Shown: piece after piece, positions 1 to 7,230 of the stretch
Position numbering within the stretch: position 1 is the first letter of the stretch
Layout of the letters: each line of letters starts with the position of its first letter
Source of the DNA: an uncultured Janibacter sp.
GTDB taxonomy: Bacteria > Actinomycetota > Actinomycetes > Actinomycetales > Dermatophilaceae
DNA: 15,249 bases
Reading direction: 5' to 3'
Assembly (NCBI GenBank): GCA_946222495.1
Contig: CAMICF010000051.1
Span: 1 to 15,249 of the forward strand
Program-made: the position numbers and the translations under genes
Notes under the pieces: model-generated
What the model saw: only the letters and a program-made list of their open reading frames with translations
Database searches by the model: none
What the model was told of the DNA's origin: nothing

Positions 1-9
1 GATGGACCC

Positions 10-243
10 ATGCTGAGCACCCTTGCGCCCCTCCTCGTCGCGTCCGAGTCCGCGCTCCCGGCTCCCCCCATCTTCTACGGTCTGACGGCCCTGGCCGTCT
101 TCGCGATGATGCTCGGGGTGCTCTTCGCCTTCCGCCAGGCGGCGAGCAAGGTGCCCACCAAGGACAACACCGTCGACCACGGGGCGCCGGGCAAGCACGG
201 CAAGCACGACGCCCACGGGCCCGATGCCGGGGGTCACCACTGA
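10..243 (+). CDS. Small membrane protein with His-rich C-terminal tail
   Basis: This 77-residue protein matches no named family that I recognise. Residues 1-20 are a short N-terminal stretch, residues about 22-42 form one hydrophobic helix likely to span the membrane, and residues 45-77 are a hydrophilic tail rich in Gly, Lys and His, with six histidines (57, 63, 66, 69, 76, 77) and several Asp. The tail could bind metal or simply be a charged cytoplasmic anchor; that is inference. Its stop (241-243) overlaps the likely nadD start, so it is probably co-transcribed with the nadD-rsfS-phosphatase operon. The ATG at 10 is the first start visible, but only nine bases lie upstream, so its ribosome binding site cannot be judged. 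Another frame reads a TGA at 14-16, which could be the end of a gene lying left of the window. Codon use is like that of its neighbours, which supports a real gene. Confidence 0.7.
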   Translation: MLSTLAPLLVASESALPAPPIFYGLTALAVFAMMLGVLFAFRQAASKVPTKDNTVDHGAPGKHGKHDAHGPDAGGHH

Positions 244-833
244 GCCTGCGGCTCGGCGTGATGGGCGGGACCTTCGACCCGATCCACCACGGTCACCTCG
301 TCGCGGCGAGCGAGGTGCAGTCCCGCTTCGGTCTCGACGAGGTGGTCTTCGTGCCGACGGGGGAGCCCTGGCAGAAGGCCGACGAGCAGGTCAGCCCGGC
401 CGAGCACCGGTACCTCATGACCGTCGTCGCGACGGCGTCCAACCCGAGGTTCACCGTCAGCCGGGTCGACATCGACCGTGACGGGCCGACGTACACGAGT
501 GACACCCTCCGGGACCTGCACGAGCAGCGCCCGGACGACGAGCTCTTCTTCATCACGGGCGCCGACGCCCTCGCCCAGATCCTGTCCTGGAAGGACGTCG
601 ACGAGCTGTGGGACCTCGCCCACTTCATCGGCGTCACCCGACCCGGCTACACGCTGAGCGAGTCGGGGCTCCCCGAGGACAAGGTGACCCTCCAGGAGGT
701 CCCCGCCATGGCGATCTCCTCCACCGACTGCCGCCAGCGCGTCAGCGACGGCGCGCCCGTCTGGTACCTCGTGCCGGACGGCGTCGTGCAGTACATCAAC
801 AAGTACGAGCTCTACACCGACGACCGGGAGTGA
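240..833 (+). CDS. nadD: Nicotinate-nucleotide adenylyltransferase NadD
   Basis: NadD adenylylates nicotinate mononucleotide with ATP to give deamido-NAD, the penultimate step of NAD synthesis in the cytosol. The Rossmann-type nucleotidyltransferase signature GGTFDPIHHGH lies at residues 9-19, with the HxGH motif that binds ATP phosphates. The C-terminal ISSTD motif (about 159-163) is the family's second ATP-binding signature. The length, about 197 residues, is normal. The start is the difficulty. The only conventional start, GTG at 258, would begin at MMGGTF and delete most of the first beta strand that holds the motif. In this frame there is no ATG, GTG or TTG further upstream. CTG at 240 (MSLRLGVMGG) restores the strand, has GGGGG at 229-233 six bases upstream, and overlaps the preceding stop as CTGA, the arrangement seen elsewhere in this window. 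CTG at 246 is a second option. Function is very sure; the start is moderately sure. Confidence 0.93.
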   Translation: MSLRLGVMGGTFDPIHHGHLVAASEVQSRFGLDEVVFVPTGEPWQKADEQVSPAEHRYLMTVVATASNPRFTVSRVDIDRDGPTYTSDTLRDLHEQRPDDELFFITGADALAQILSWKDVDELWDLAHFIGVTRPGYTLSESGLPEDKVTLQEVPAMAISSTDCRQRVSDGAPVWYLVPDGVVQYINKYELYTDDRE

Positions 834-841
834 CCCACACC

Positions 842-1228
842 GTGGCAGCCACGCACGAGGCCATCGACCTCGCCAAGATTGCGGCACGCGCCGCCCATGA
901 CAAGCACGCGAGCACCATCACCGGTCTCGACGTGTCCGGACAGATGCCCCTGACGGACATCTTCCTCATCGTCTCCGCGGACAACGAGCGCCAGGTCCAG
1001 GCGATCGTCGACGCGGTCGAGGACGACCTGCGCGAGCAGGCCGACGTCAAGCCGCTCCGCCGCGAGGGCAACGGCCCCGGCCGGTGGGTGCTCCTCGACT
1101 TCGGGGACATCGTCGTGCACGCCCAGCACGACGAGGAAAAGGACTTCTACGACCTCGAGCGCCTCTGGCGCGACTGCCCCCACCTCGACCTCGGGGTGGT
1201 GGGCTCGCAGGCCGAGGACGGTCGGTGA
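842..1228 (+). CDS. rsfS: Ribosome silencing factor RsfS
   Basis: RsfS (DUF143/Iojap family) binds ribosomal protein uL14 on the 50S subunit and blocks joining with 30S, lowering translation in stationary phase or starvation. The 128-residue protein carries the family landmarks: the N-terminal helix beginning ATHEAIDLA, the core strand-helix around MPLTDIFLIVSADNERQV, and the C-terminal GDIVVHAQ followed by FYDLERLW. It sits directly after nadD, the usual order in actinobacteria and many other bacteria. GTG at 842 was chosen because it gives the usual short N-terminus and has GGGAG at 826-830 eleven bases upstream. GTG at 830, which overlaps the nadD stop as GTGA, would add four residues and is the alternative. 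Its stop overlaps the start of the phosphatase gene, so the three genes are probably translationally coupled. Confidence 0.94.
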   Translation: MAATHEAIDLAKIAARAAHDKHASTITGLDVSGQMPLTDIFLIVSADNERQVQAIVDAVEDDLREQADVKPLRREGNGPGRWVLLDFGDIVVHAQHDEEKDFYDLERLWRDCPHLDLGVVGSQAEDGR

Positions 1229-1869
1229 GCGATGCCCGCCGTCTGGTCGTGCTGCGGCACGGCCAGACGACGTCCAACCTCAAGGGCATCTGGCAGGGGC
1301 ACCTCGACCACGAGCTGACCGACCTCGGCCGGGAGCAGGCGCGCGCCGCCGCGCGGGCGATCGCCGCCCTTCGCCCGACGCGGGTGGTCACCTCCGACCT
1401 CGTCCGCGCCCGGGACACGGCCCGGGAGGTCGCCGCCGCGAGCGGTGACCTCGAGGTGCGGGTCGACGAGCGCTGGCGCGAGATCCACGCCGGTGCCTGG
1501 CAGGGGCTGACGGCCGCGCAGGTCTACTCGCAGTACCCCGAGGACGCCGACCGGCTCCTCAGCGGTGAGGACTTCCGGCGGGGCGGCCACGGCGAGTCCC
1601 TCGCCGACGTGGCGGATCGCGTGCGGCCCGCCCTCGATGCGCTCGTCACGGAGATGGACGCGGGGGAGACCGTCGTCATCGCCACGCACGGCGTCACCGG
1701 CCGCTCGCTCGTCGCCGAGCTCATCGGCCTCGACCAGTCGACGGCCTGGCGCGTGCTGGGTGGCTTCGGCAACTGCCACTGGGCGGTGCTCGAGGAGCGG
1801 GCGACCCGGATGACGGGGCGAGGCGGGTGGCGGATCAGCCAGTGGAATGCCTCTGCCGAGGGCCTCTGA
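1225..1869 (+). CDS. Histidine phosphatase family protein (GpgP-like position)
   Basis: This 214-residue member of the histidine phosphatase (phosphoglycerate mutase-like) superfamily has the catalytic RHG at residues 11-13 with the following T and N, a probable proton-donor Glu at 86 (REIHAGAWQGLT), and the second catalytic His at 155 (ATHG). These enzymes remove phosphate through a phospho-histidine intermediate. The order nadD-rsfS-phosphatase matches Mycobacterium tuberculosis Rv2421c-Rv2420c-Rv2419c, where the last gene is GpgP, a glucosyl-3-phosphoglycerate phosphatase. The same substrate here is therefore a fair guess, but sequence alone cannot separate it from other phosphatases of this superfamily. 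The GTG at 1225 overlaps the rsfS stop as GTGA and is preceded by GAGG at 1214-1217, seven bases away. It ends the operon; the next element is a separately promoted tRNA. Confidence 0.88.
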   Translation: MSDARRLVVLRHGQTTSNLKGIWQGHLDHELTDLGREQARAAARAIAALRPTRVVTSDLVRARDTAREVAAASGDLEVRVDERWREIHAGAWQGLTAAQVYSQYPEDADRLLSGEDFRRGGHGESLADVADRVRPALDALVTEMDAGETVVIATHGVTGRSLVAELIGLDQSTAWRVLGGFGNCHWAVLEERATRMTGRGGWRISQWNASAEGL

Positions 1870-1888
1870 CCCGGTCGGGCACCTCGAT

Positions 1889-1919
1889 TTGGAGAACGAG
1901 GGGTGGCTGGGGTTAGACT
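1889..1919 (+). promoter_or_regulatory. Probable promoter of the tRNA-Ala gene
   Basis: TTGGAG at 1889-1894 resembles a -35 element and TAGACT at 1914-1919 fits the actinobacterial -10 pattern TAnnnT. The spacer of 19 bases is slightly long. Transcription would start near 1926, just before the leader hairpin and about 24 bases upstream of the mature tRNA end. Confidence 0.5.
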
Positions 1920-1926
1920 CTCGCAG

Positions 1927-1940
1927 TCCCCTTCGGGGGA
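1927..1940 (+). other. UUCG-tetraloop hairpin in the tRNA leader
   Basis: TCCCC (1927-1931), loop TTCG (1932-1935) and GGGGA (1936-1940) form a perfect 5-bp stem capped by a C(UUCG)G tetraloop, an unusually stable RNA fold. It would sit at or near the 5' end of the tRNA precursor and would be removed by RNase P. It may protect the 5' end or hold the leader away from the acceptor stem; that role is inference. Confidence 0.5.
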
Positions 1941-1949
1941 AACCCACTC

Positions 1950-2025
<76 letters not shown>

Positions 2026-2031
2026 GTGGCA

Positions 2032-2064
2032 CGAAGGCCCGGACCGCCACGGTCCGGGCCTTCG
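2032..2064. terminator. Perfect 14-bp hairpin, likely bidirectional terminator
   Basis: The 14 bases at 2032-2045 (CGAAGGCCCGGACC) are exactly complementary to 2051-2064, with loop GCCAC. The hairpin begins six bases after the tRNA CCA and lies 24 bases beyond the stop of the minus-strand amidohydrolase, so it can serve both converging units. No U-tract follows on either strand, which is common for terminators in high-GC actinobacteria. Confidence 0.75.
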
Positions 2065-2088
2065 CCGTGTGCGGGCGAGGGGCGCGGC

Positions 2089-2982
2089 TCAGCCGAGACC
2101 GAGGAGCCGGGCGGCGTTGTCGTGCAGCACTCCTCGCACCCACTCGTCGCCGAGACCGAGGTCGATGACCGCGTCGACGGCCTCGAGGTACGGGTACGGG
2201 ATGTTGGGGAAGTCGCTGCCGAAGAGCACCCGGTCGCCGACCGCGCGCAGGTCCGCCAGCCGGTCCTTCGGGAAGGGCGCCGCCTCCTCGCTGAAGGCGG
2301 TGAAGGCCATCGTCGTGTCGAGGTGGACGTCGGGGTGCTCGCGGGCGATGTCGAGGAAGTCGCCGTAGTCGGGCATGCCCATGTGGGCGATGACGAGCAC
2401 GAGCCGTGGATGCCGCCGGAGCAGGTCCCGCACCCCGGCCGGGCCCGTGAACCGCCCCGGCGCGGGGCCGTTGCCGGCATGGGCGACGATCGGCGTGCGC
2501 GACTCCTCGAGCGTGCTCCAGACGTCGTCGAGCAGCGGGTCGGCGAGGTCGTAGTCGCCGACCTGGACGTGCACCTTGAAGATCTGGGCCCCGGCCCGGA
2601 TCGCCGCCGCGGTGTACCCGGCGGCGCCCTCCTCGGGGTAGAAGGTCGCCGAGTGCAGGACGTCCGGGTGCTGCCCCGCGAAGTCCGCCGACCAGTCGTT
2701 GAGCCACGCGGCCATGCCCGGCCGGTGCGCGTAGTTCAGCGAGGGGAAGGCCCGCACCCCGAAGGAGCGCAGCGTCGCCAGCCGGTCCTCCTCGGCGTCC
2801 CGGTAGGCGATCGGCCACGGGCGACCGACGAGCGGGCCGACCCCGTCGAAGTAGGCCCACACCTTGTCGAGCACCCGCTGCGGCATGAAGTGGGTGTGGA
2901 CGTCGATGATCCCCGGCAGGCGAAGGGAGCCCAGCCGCTCCCGCAGCCGCTCGGCCTCGTCCGGTGGCGTCGGCGTGGTCAC
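2089..2982 (-). CDS. Amidohydrolase_2 family metal-dependent hydrolase or decarboxylase
   Basis: This 297-residue TIM-barrel protein of the amidohydrolase_2 type (PF04909-like) shows the metal-site motifs in order: HxH at residues 29-31 (DVHTHF), FKVH on a mid strand, AHAGN, IAHMG, and the C-terminal FGSDFPN Asp. The family includes hydrolases of amides and lactones and also non-oxidative decarboxylases such as ACMSD and resorcylate decarboxylase, so the reaction cannot be named. No signal peptide is visible, so it is probably cytosolic. The GTG start (2982-2980) overlaps the stop of the upstream M20 peptidase gene as GTGA. The two are therefore co-transcribed and probably translationally coupled, suggesting sequential or alternative action on related substrates. 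Its end faces the tRNA-Ala and shares the hairpin at 2032-2064. Confidence 0.87.
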   Translation of the reverse strand: MTTPTPPDEAERLRERLGSLRLPGIIDVHTHFMPQRVLDKVWAYFDGVGPLVGRPWPIAYRDAEEDRLATLRSFGVRAFPSLNYAHRPGMAAWLNDWSADFAGQHPDVLHSATFYPEEGAAGYTAAAIRAGAQIFKVHVQVGDYDLADPLLDDVWSTLEESRTPIVAHAGNGPAPGRFTGPAGVRDLLRRHPRLVLVIAHMGMPDYGDFLDIAREHPDVHLDTTMAFTAFSEEAAPFPKDRLADLRAVGDRVLFGSDFPNIPYPYLEAVDAVIDLGLGDEWVRGVLHDNAARLLGLG

Positions 2983-4208
2983 GACAGGTGCGCCAGTGCG
3001 GCGACGACGAGGGCGCGGGTGCCCGTGTCGAGGGTCGGCTGGATGACCGGCGCGAACCCCGGGGAGTGGTTGGCCGGGATGTCGCTGTCGAGGCGCCCGG
3101 CATCGGCGGCCGCGGCATACCTCTCCGGGTCGACGCCGCCGAGGCCCCAGTACGTGTACGGCACCTCGAGCGCCTCGGGGATGTCGCTGAAGTCCTCGCT
3201 CGCCGACTGCAGGGGCAGCTCGCCCGCGTCGTCACCGAAGTGCGCGGCGAAGGCCTCGCGCACCGTGGCCGTCGTGGCGGCGTCGTTGACGGTGGTGGCG
3301 AAGCGGTCGTACAGCTCGAGCTCCGGCTCCCGGGGGCTGCGCGAGGCCTCGCACTCCGCGACGACGATCCGCCGGATCGCCGCGAGGACGTGCTCGCGGG
3401 TCTCCTCGGAGTAGGTCCGCGTGTTGAGCTCGAGCACGGCGCTGTCGCCGATGACGTTGCTCTTGCTGCCGGCATGGATCGAGCCGACGGTGACGACGGC
3501 CGAGTCGGTCGGGCCGACCTCCCGGGAGACGATGGTCTGGAGGCGGAGGACGATCATCGCGGCGAGGACGACCGGGTCGATCGCGGTCTGTGGCATGGAG
3601 CCGTGCGAGCCGCGACCGTGCACGGTCACCCGCATGCTGTCTGCGGCGGAGAGCACCGACCCCTCACGGGTGGCCACGGTCCCCGCGGGGAAACCGAGCA
3701 CGTGCTGGCCCATGGCCACGTCGACCTGGCCGACGACGTCCGCCAGCCCGTCCTCGACCATCGTCCGGGCGCCGTCACCGAGCTCCTCGGCCGGTTGGAA
3801 GAGCGCGACGAGGGTGCCGGACCACGCCCCCTTCGCGTCGGCCAGGAGGTCCGCGTCCTCGAGCAGGCAGGTGACGTGCACGTCGTGGCCGCAGGCGTGG
3901 GCGACCCCGGGGACGGTGCTCGCGTAGTCGAGGCCGGTGGCCTCCTCCACCGGTAGGGCGTCCATGTCGGCCCGCAGCAGCACGCGAGGTCCGTCGCCGT
4001 TGGCGAGGACCCCGACGACCCCCGTGCCGCCGATGCCCTCGTGCACGTCGAAGCCGGACTCCCGCAGCCGCTCCGCGACGAGCCGCGCCGTCTCGCTCTC
4101 CTCGTGGGAGAGCTCGGGGTGGGCATGGAGGTGCCGGTACAGGTCCTCGCGGCGCTGCCGGGTCCCGGTCAGTCGTGCCAGCGTCGTCTCGGTGCGCGTA
4201 TCGCTCAT
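2979..4208 (-). CDS. M20 family (M20D-type) amidohydrolase/peptidase
   Basis: This 409-residue protein resembles M20D amidohydrolases, the group with hippurate hydrolase, N-acetyl-diaminopimelate deacetylase and IAA-amino acid hydrolases, which cleave N-acyl or amide bonds of amino acid conjugates using two metal ions. The ordered motifs are HAHPELSHEE near the N-terminus, LLRADMDALPVEE, HACGHDVH (Cys and His ligands), FQPAEE (tandem Glu), GQHV, the dimerisation-domain motif RGSHGSMPQ, SEDFSD, and a late NHSPGF His. All expected ligands are present, so it should be active; the acyl group and amino acid are unknown. ATG at 4208 was chosen over a longer in-frame start at 4289 because the latter would run through the leuS promoter region and add 27 unconserved residues. 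It is first in the two-gene operon and divergent from leuS by 103 bp. Confidence 0.9.
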   Translation of the reverse strand: MSDTRTETTLARLTGTRQRREDLYRHLHAHPELSHEESETARLVAERLRESGFDVHEGIGGTGVVGVLANGDGPRVLLRADMDALPVEEATGLDYASTVPGVAHACGHDVHVTCLLEDADLLADAKGAWSGTLVALFQPAEELGDGARTMVEDGLADVVGQVDVAMGQHVLGFPAGTVATREGSVLSAADSMRVTVHGRGSHGSMPQTAIDPVVLAAMIVLRLQTIVSREVGPTDSAVVTVGSIHAGSKSNVIGDSAVLELNTRTYSEETREHVLAAIRRIVVAECEASRSPREPELELYDRFATTVNDAATTATVREAFAAHFGDDAGELPLQSASEDFSDIPEALEVPYTYWGLGGVDPERYAAAADAGRLDSDIPANHSPGFAPVIQPTLDTGTRALVVAALAHLS

Positions 4209-4311
4209 GTCACCACTGTGCCAAAGGGGGACGAGGGCAGGGCCGTCCCGCGGGGCTAGTACTGTTTCGAGAGGCCGCGTGGCCGCCACGACCCCGGGAG
4301 AACCAGCACTG
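4209..4311. promoter_or_regulatory. Divergent promoter region of M20 gene and leuS
   Basis: On the plus strand, TACTGT at 4260-4265 (inside CTAGTACTGT) is the best -10 candidate for leuS. It would give a leader of about 40 bases with ribosome binding site GGGAG at 4296-4300. No good -35 and no T-box-like long leader are visible. On the minus strand, CACAGT (4220-4215) ends six bases before the M20 ATG, a weak version of the leaderless pattern seen elsewhere in the window. Confidence 0.35.
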
Positions 4312-7212
4312 ATGAGCGAGACGCCCTACCGCTACACCGCGGAGATGGCCGGCCGGATCGAGACCGGCTGGCAGGACCGTTGGGAGGAGCTGGGGACCTT
4401 CCGTGCCCCCAACCCCGCCGGCCCGTGGGCCGAGCCGGACCGCGTGCGCGAGCACGAGGGGCACCAGCTCGTCCTCGACATGTTTCCCTACCCCTCGGGC
4501 GCCGGCCTGCACGTCGGCCACCCGCTCGGGTACATCGCCACCGACGTCTTCGCGCGCTACCAGCGGATGCTCGGCAAGAATGTCCTGCACTGCCTGGGCT
4601 ACGACGCCTTCGGCCTGCCGGCGGAGCAGTTCGCCGTGCAGACCGGTCAGCACCCGCGGGTGACCACCGAGGCCAACATGGTGACGATGAAGCGGCAGCT
4701 GCGCCGCCTCGGCCTCGGCCACGACGACCGCCGCGCCTTCGCGACGATCGACCCGGAGTACTACCGGTGGACCCAGTGGATCTTCACCCAGATCTGGGGC
4801 AGCTGGTACGACGAGGACGCCGTGCGTCCGGACGGCGGCCGTGGTCGCGCCCGTCCCATCGAGGAGCTCGTCGCCTCCTTCACCTCCGGTGAGCGCCCCC
4901 TGCCGAAGGGGGAGACCCGCGCCTGGTCGGACCTGTCGGCGAAGGAGCAGTCCGAGGTCCTCGACGAGTACCGCCTCGTCTACACGAGCCACGCCCCGGT
5001 CAACTGGGCGCCCGGCCTGGGCACCGTGCTGGCCAACGAGGAGGTCACGCCCGACGGCCGCTCGGAGCGGGGCAACTACCCGGTCTTCAAGTCCAACCTG
5101 CGCCAGTGGATGATGCGGATCACCGCCTACGCCGACCGGCTCGCCGACGACCTGGACCGGGTCGACTGGCCGGACAAGGTCAAGGCCATGCAGCGCAACT
5201 GGATCGGGCGCAGCGAGGGCGCCGCGGTGACCTTCACCGCGACCGCGACCGACGGCACCGAGCACCCGATCGAGGTCTTCACGACGCGGGCGGACACCCT
5301 CTTCGGCGCGACCTTCATGGTGCTGGCACCCGAGCACCCGCTCGTCGACCCCCTCGTCCCGCAGGACGGGTGGCCCGAGGGGACCAAGGACGCGTGGACC
5401 GGTGGCGCGCGGACCCCCGCCGCCGCGGTGAGCGCCTACCGCGATGCCGCCGGCCGCAAGAGCGAGGTCGAGCGCCAGATCGAGACCAAGGACAAGACCG
5501 GCGTCTTCACGGGGGCCTGGGCCACCAACCCGGTCAACGGTGCCCGCGTCCCGGTCTTCGTCGCCGACTACGTTCTCATGGGCTACGGCACGGGCGCGAT
5601 CATGGCCGTGCCCTCGGGGGACCAGCGCGACTTCGAGTACGCGACCGCCTTCGACCTGCCGATCATCGCGACGGTCCAGGCGCCGGAGGGGCACGAGGGT
5701 GCCTACGGCGGCGACGGCGCGATCATCAACTCCAGCAACGACTCCATCTCGCTCGACGGCATGTCCGTCGCCGAGGGCCAGGCCGCGATCACCGCCTGGC
5801 TCGAGGAGCGGGGCGCCGGTCGAGGCACGGTCAGCTACAAGCTGCGCGACTGGCTCTTCTCTCGTCAGCGCTACTGGGGCGAGCCCTTCCCGATCGTCTT
5901 CGACGAGGAGGGCGTCGCCCACGCCGTCCCGGACTCGATGCTGCCGGTCGAGCTCCCCGAGGTCGACGACTACAGCCCGCGCACCTTCGACCCGGACGAC
6001 GCGAGCAGCGAGCCCGAGCCGCCGCTGGGGCGGGCCACCGAGTGGGTGGAGGTCGAGCTCGACCTCGGTGACGGGCCGAAGAAGTACCGGCGCGAGACCA
6101 ACACCATGCCCAACTGGGCCGGCTCGTGCTGGTACCACCTGCGCTACCTCGACCCCGCGAACACCGAGGCGCTCGTCGACCCGGCCAACGAGGCCTACTG
6201 GGTCGGGCCGCGTGAGGAGCCCGTCGCGGGCGCCCCCGAGGGCAGCCGCGACCCGGGCGGCGTCGACCTGTACGTCGGCGGCGTCGAGCACGCCGTGCTG
6301 CACCTGCTCTACTCCCGCTTCTGGCAGAAGGTCCTCTACGACCTCGGGCACGTCACGAGCGAGGAGCCCTTCCGCAAGTACTTCTCGCAGGGATACATCC
6401 AGGCCCATGCCTACCGGGACGACCGCGGTCAGCCGGTGCCGGCCTCCGAGGTCGAGGAGCACGTCGACGAGGAGGGGGCCACGACCTTCACCTGGCAGGG
6501 GCAGGCGGTCACCCAGGAGTACGGCAAGATCGGCAAGTCGCTGAAGAACGCCGTCAGCCCGGACGAGATGTACGAGCAGTTCGGCGCCGACACCTTCCGC
6601 GTCTACGAGATGTCGCTCGGCCCGCTGGACCAGTCCAAGCCGTGGGAGACCCGCGCGGTCGTCGGCAGCCAGCGGTTCCTGCAGCGCCTGTGGCGCAACG
6701 TCATCGACGAGCAGACGGGCGAGGTCCGGATCACCGACGATGCGCTCGACGCCGACACCGAGCGGCTGCTGCACCGGACGATCGCGGCGGTGAGCGAGGA
6801 CCTCGGGTCCCTCGGGTTCAACACCGCCATCGCCCGGCTCATCGAGCTCAACAACGCGCTGGCCAAGCTCGACGCCGTGCCCCGCGCCGCCGCCGAGCCG
6901 CTCGTCCTCATGGTCGCGCCGATCGCCCCCCACATCGCGGAGGAGCTGTGGTCCCGCCTCGGTCACGGCGAGTCGCTGAGCCGGGAGCCCTTCCCGGTGG
7001 CCGACCCGTCGAAGATGGTCGAGTCGAGCGTCACCTGCGTCATCCAGATCAAGGGCAAGGTGCGGGACCGTCTCGAGGTCCCGGCCGACATCAGCGAGGC
7101 CGACCTCGAGGCGCTCGCGCTCGACCGGGACAAGGTCAGGGCGGCGACCGAGGGCGGCATCCGCAAGGTCATCGTGCGCGCGCCCAAGCTCGTGAACATC
7201 GTCCCGGCCTGA
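4312..7212 (+). CDS. leuS: Leucyl-tRNA synthetase
   Basis: This class I synthetase (966 residues) charges tRNA-Leu. The ATP-binding HIGH signature appears as HVGH at residues 67-70 inside YPSGAGLHVGHPLGY. The KMSKS loop reads KIGKS at 739-743, a conservative variant keeping both lysines and the serine. The inserted editing domain is complete: the threonine-rich TTRADTLFG begins at 324, and GTGAIMAVPSGDQRD (426-440) keeps the Asp that anchors the misacylated amino acid's amino group. The RDWLFSRQRYWGEPFP and NWAGSCWYHLRY blocks, the anticodon-binding helical domain and the C-terminal domain follow in the usual order. ATG at 4312 has GGGAG eleven bases upstream; the open frame further left overlaps the M20 gene and is not coding. 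It is flanked by divergent and convergent minus-strand genes, so it is a single-gene transcription unit. Confidence 0.98.
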   Translation: MSETPYRYTAEMAGRIETGWQDRWEELGTFRAPNPAGPWAEPDRVREHEGHQLVLDMFPYPSGAGLHVGHPLGYIATDVFARYQRMLGKNVLHCLGYDAFGLPAEQFAVQTGQHPRVTTEANMVTMKRQLRRLGLGHDDRRAFATIDPEYYRWTQWIFTQIWGSWYDEDAVRPDGGRGRARPIEELVASFTSGERPLPKGETRAWSDLSAKEQSEVLDEYRLVYTSHAPVNWAPGLGTVLANEEVTPDGRSERGNYPVFKSNLRQWMMRITAYADRLADDLDRVDWPDKVKAMQRNWIGRSEGAAVTFTATATDGTEHPIEVFTTRADTLFGATFMVLAPEHPLVDPLVPQDGWPEGTKDAWTGGARTPAAAVSAYRDAAGRKSEVERQIETKDKTGVFTGAWATNPVNGARVPVFVADYVLMGYGTGAIMAVPSGDQRDFEYATAFDLPIIATVQAPEGHEGAYGGDGAIINSSNDSISLDGMSVAEGQAAITAWLEERGAGRGTVSYKLRDWLFSRQRYWGEPFPIVFDEEGVAHAVPDSMLPVELPEVDDYSPRTFDPDDASSEPEPPLGRATEWVEVELDLGDGPKKYRRETNTMPNWAGSCWYHLRYLDPANTEALVDPANEAYWVGPREEPVAGAPEGSRDPGGVDLYVGGVEHAVLHLLYSRFWQKVLYDLGHVTSEEPFRKYFSQGYIQAHAYRDDRGQPVPASEVEEHVDEEGATTFTWQGQAVTQEYGKIGKSLKNAVSPDEMYEQFGADTFRVYEMSLGPLDQSKPWETRAVVGSQRFLQRLWRNVIDEQTGEVRITDDALDADTERLLHRTIAAVSEDLGSLGFNTAIARLIELNNALAKLDAVPRAAAEPLVLMVAPIAPHIAEELWSRLGHGESLSREPFPVADPSKMVESSVTCVIQIKGKVRDRLEVPADISEADLEALALDRDKVRAATEGGIRKVIVRAPKLVNIVPA

Positions 7213-7219
7213 CCGGGAC
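7201..7219. terminator. Hairpin spanning the leuS stop codon
   Basis: GTCCCGG (7201-7207) and CCGGGAC (7213-7219) form a perfect 7-bp stem with a 5-base loop CCTGA that contains the leuS stop. It lies in the 18-bp gap between convergent leuS and the pirin gene and could terminate both; there is no U-tract. Confidence 0.45.
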
Positions 7220-7230
7220 GTCCGCCGGCC

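Noticed and set aside
1..16. Tail of an upstream gene ending at TGA 14-16.
   Set aside because: Only four codons would be visible, too few to support a call.
4209..4311. A T-box or leucine attenuator ahead of leuS.
   Set aside because: The likely leader is about 40 bases, too short for a T-box, and contains no specifier stem, Leu-rich peptide or conserved T-box sequence.
4210..6966. A 918-codon open frame antisense to leuS.
   Set aside because: It lies entirely opposite a well-supported leuS, shows no recognisable domain, and long antisense frames are expected in GC-rich genes.
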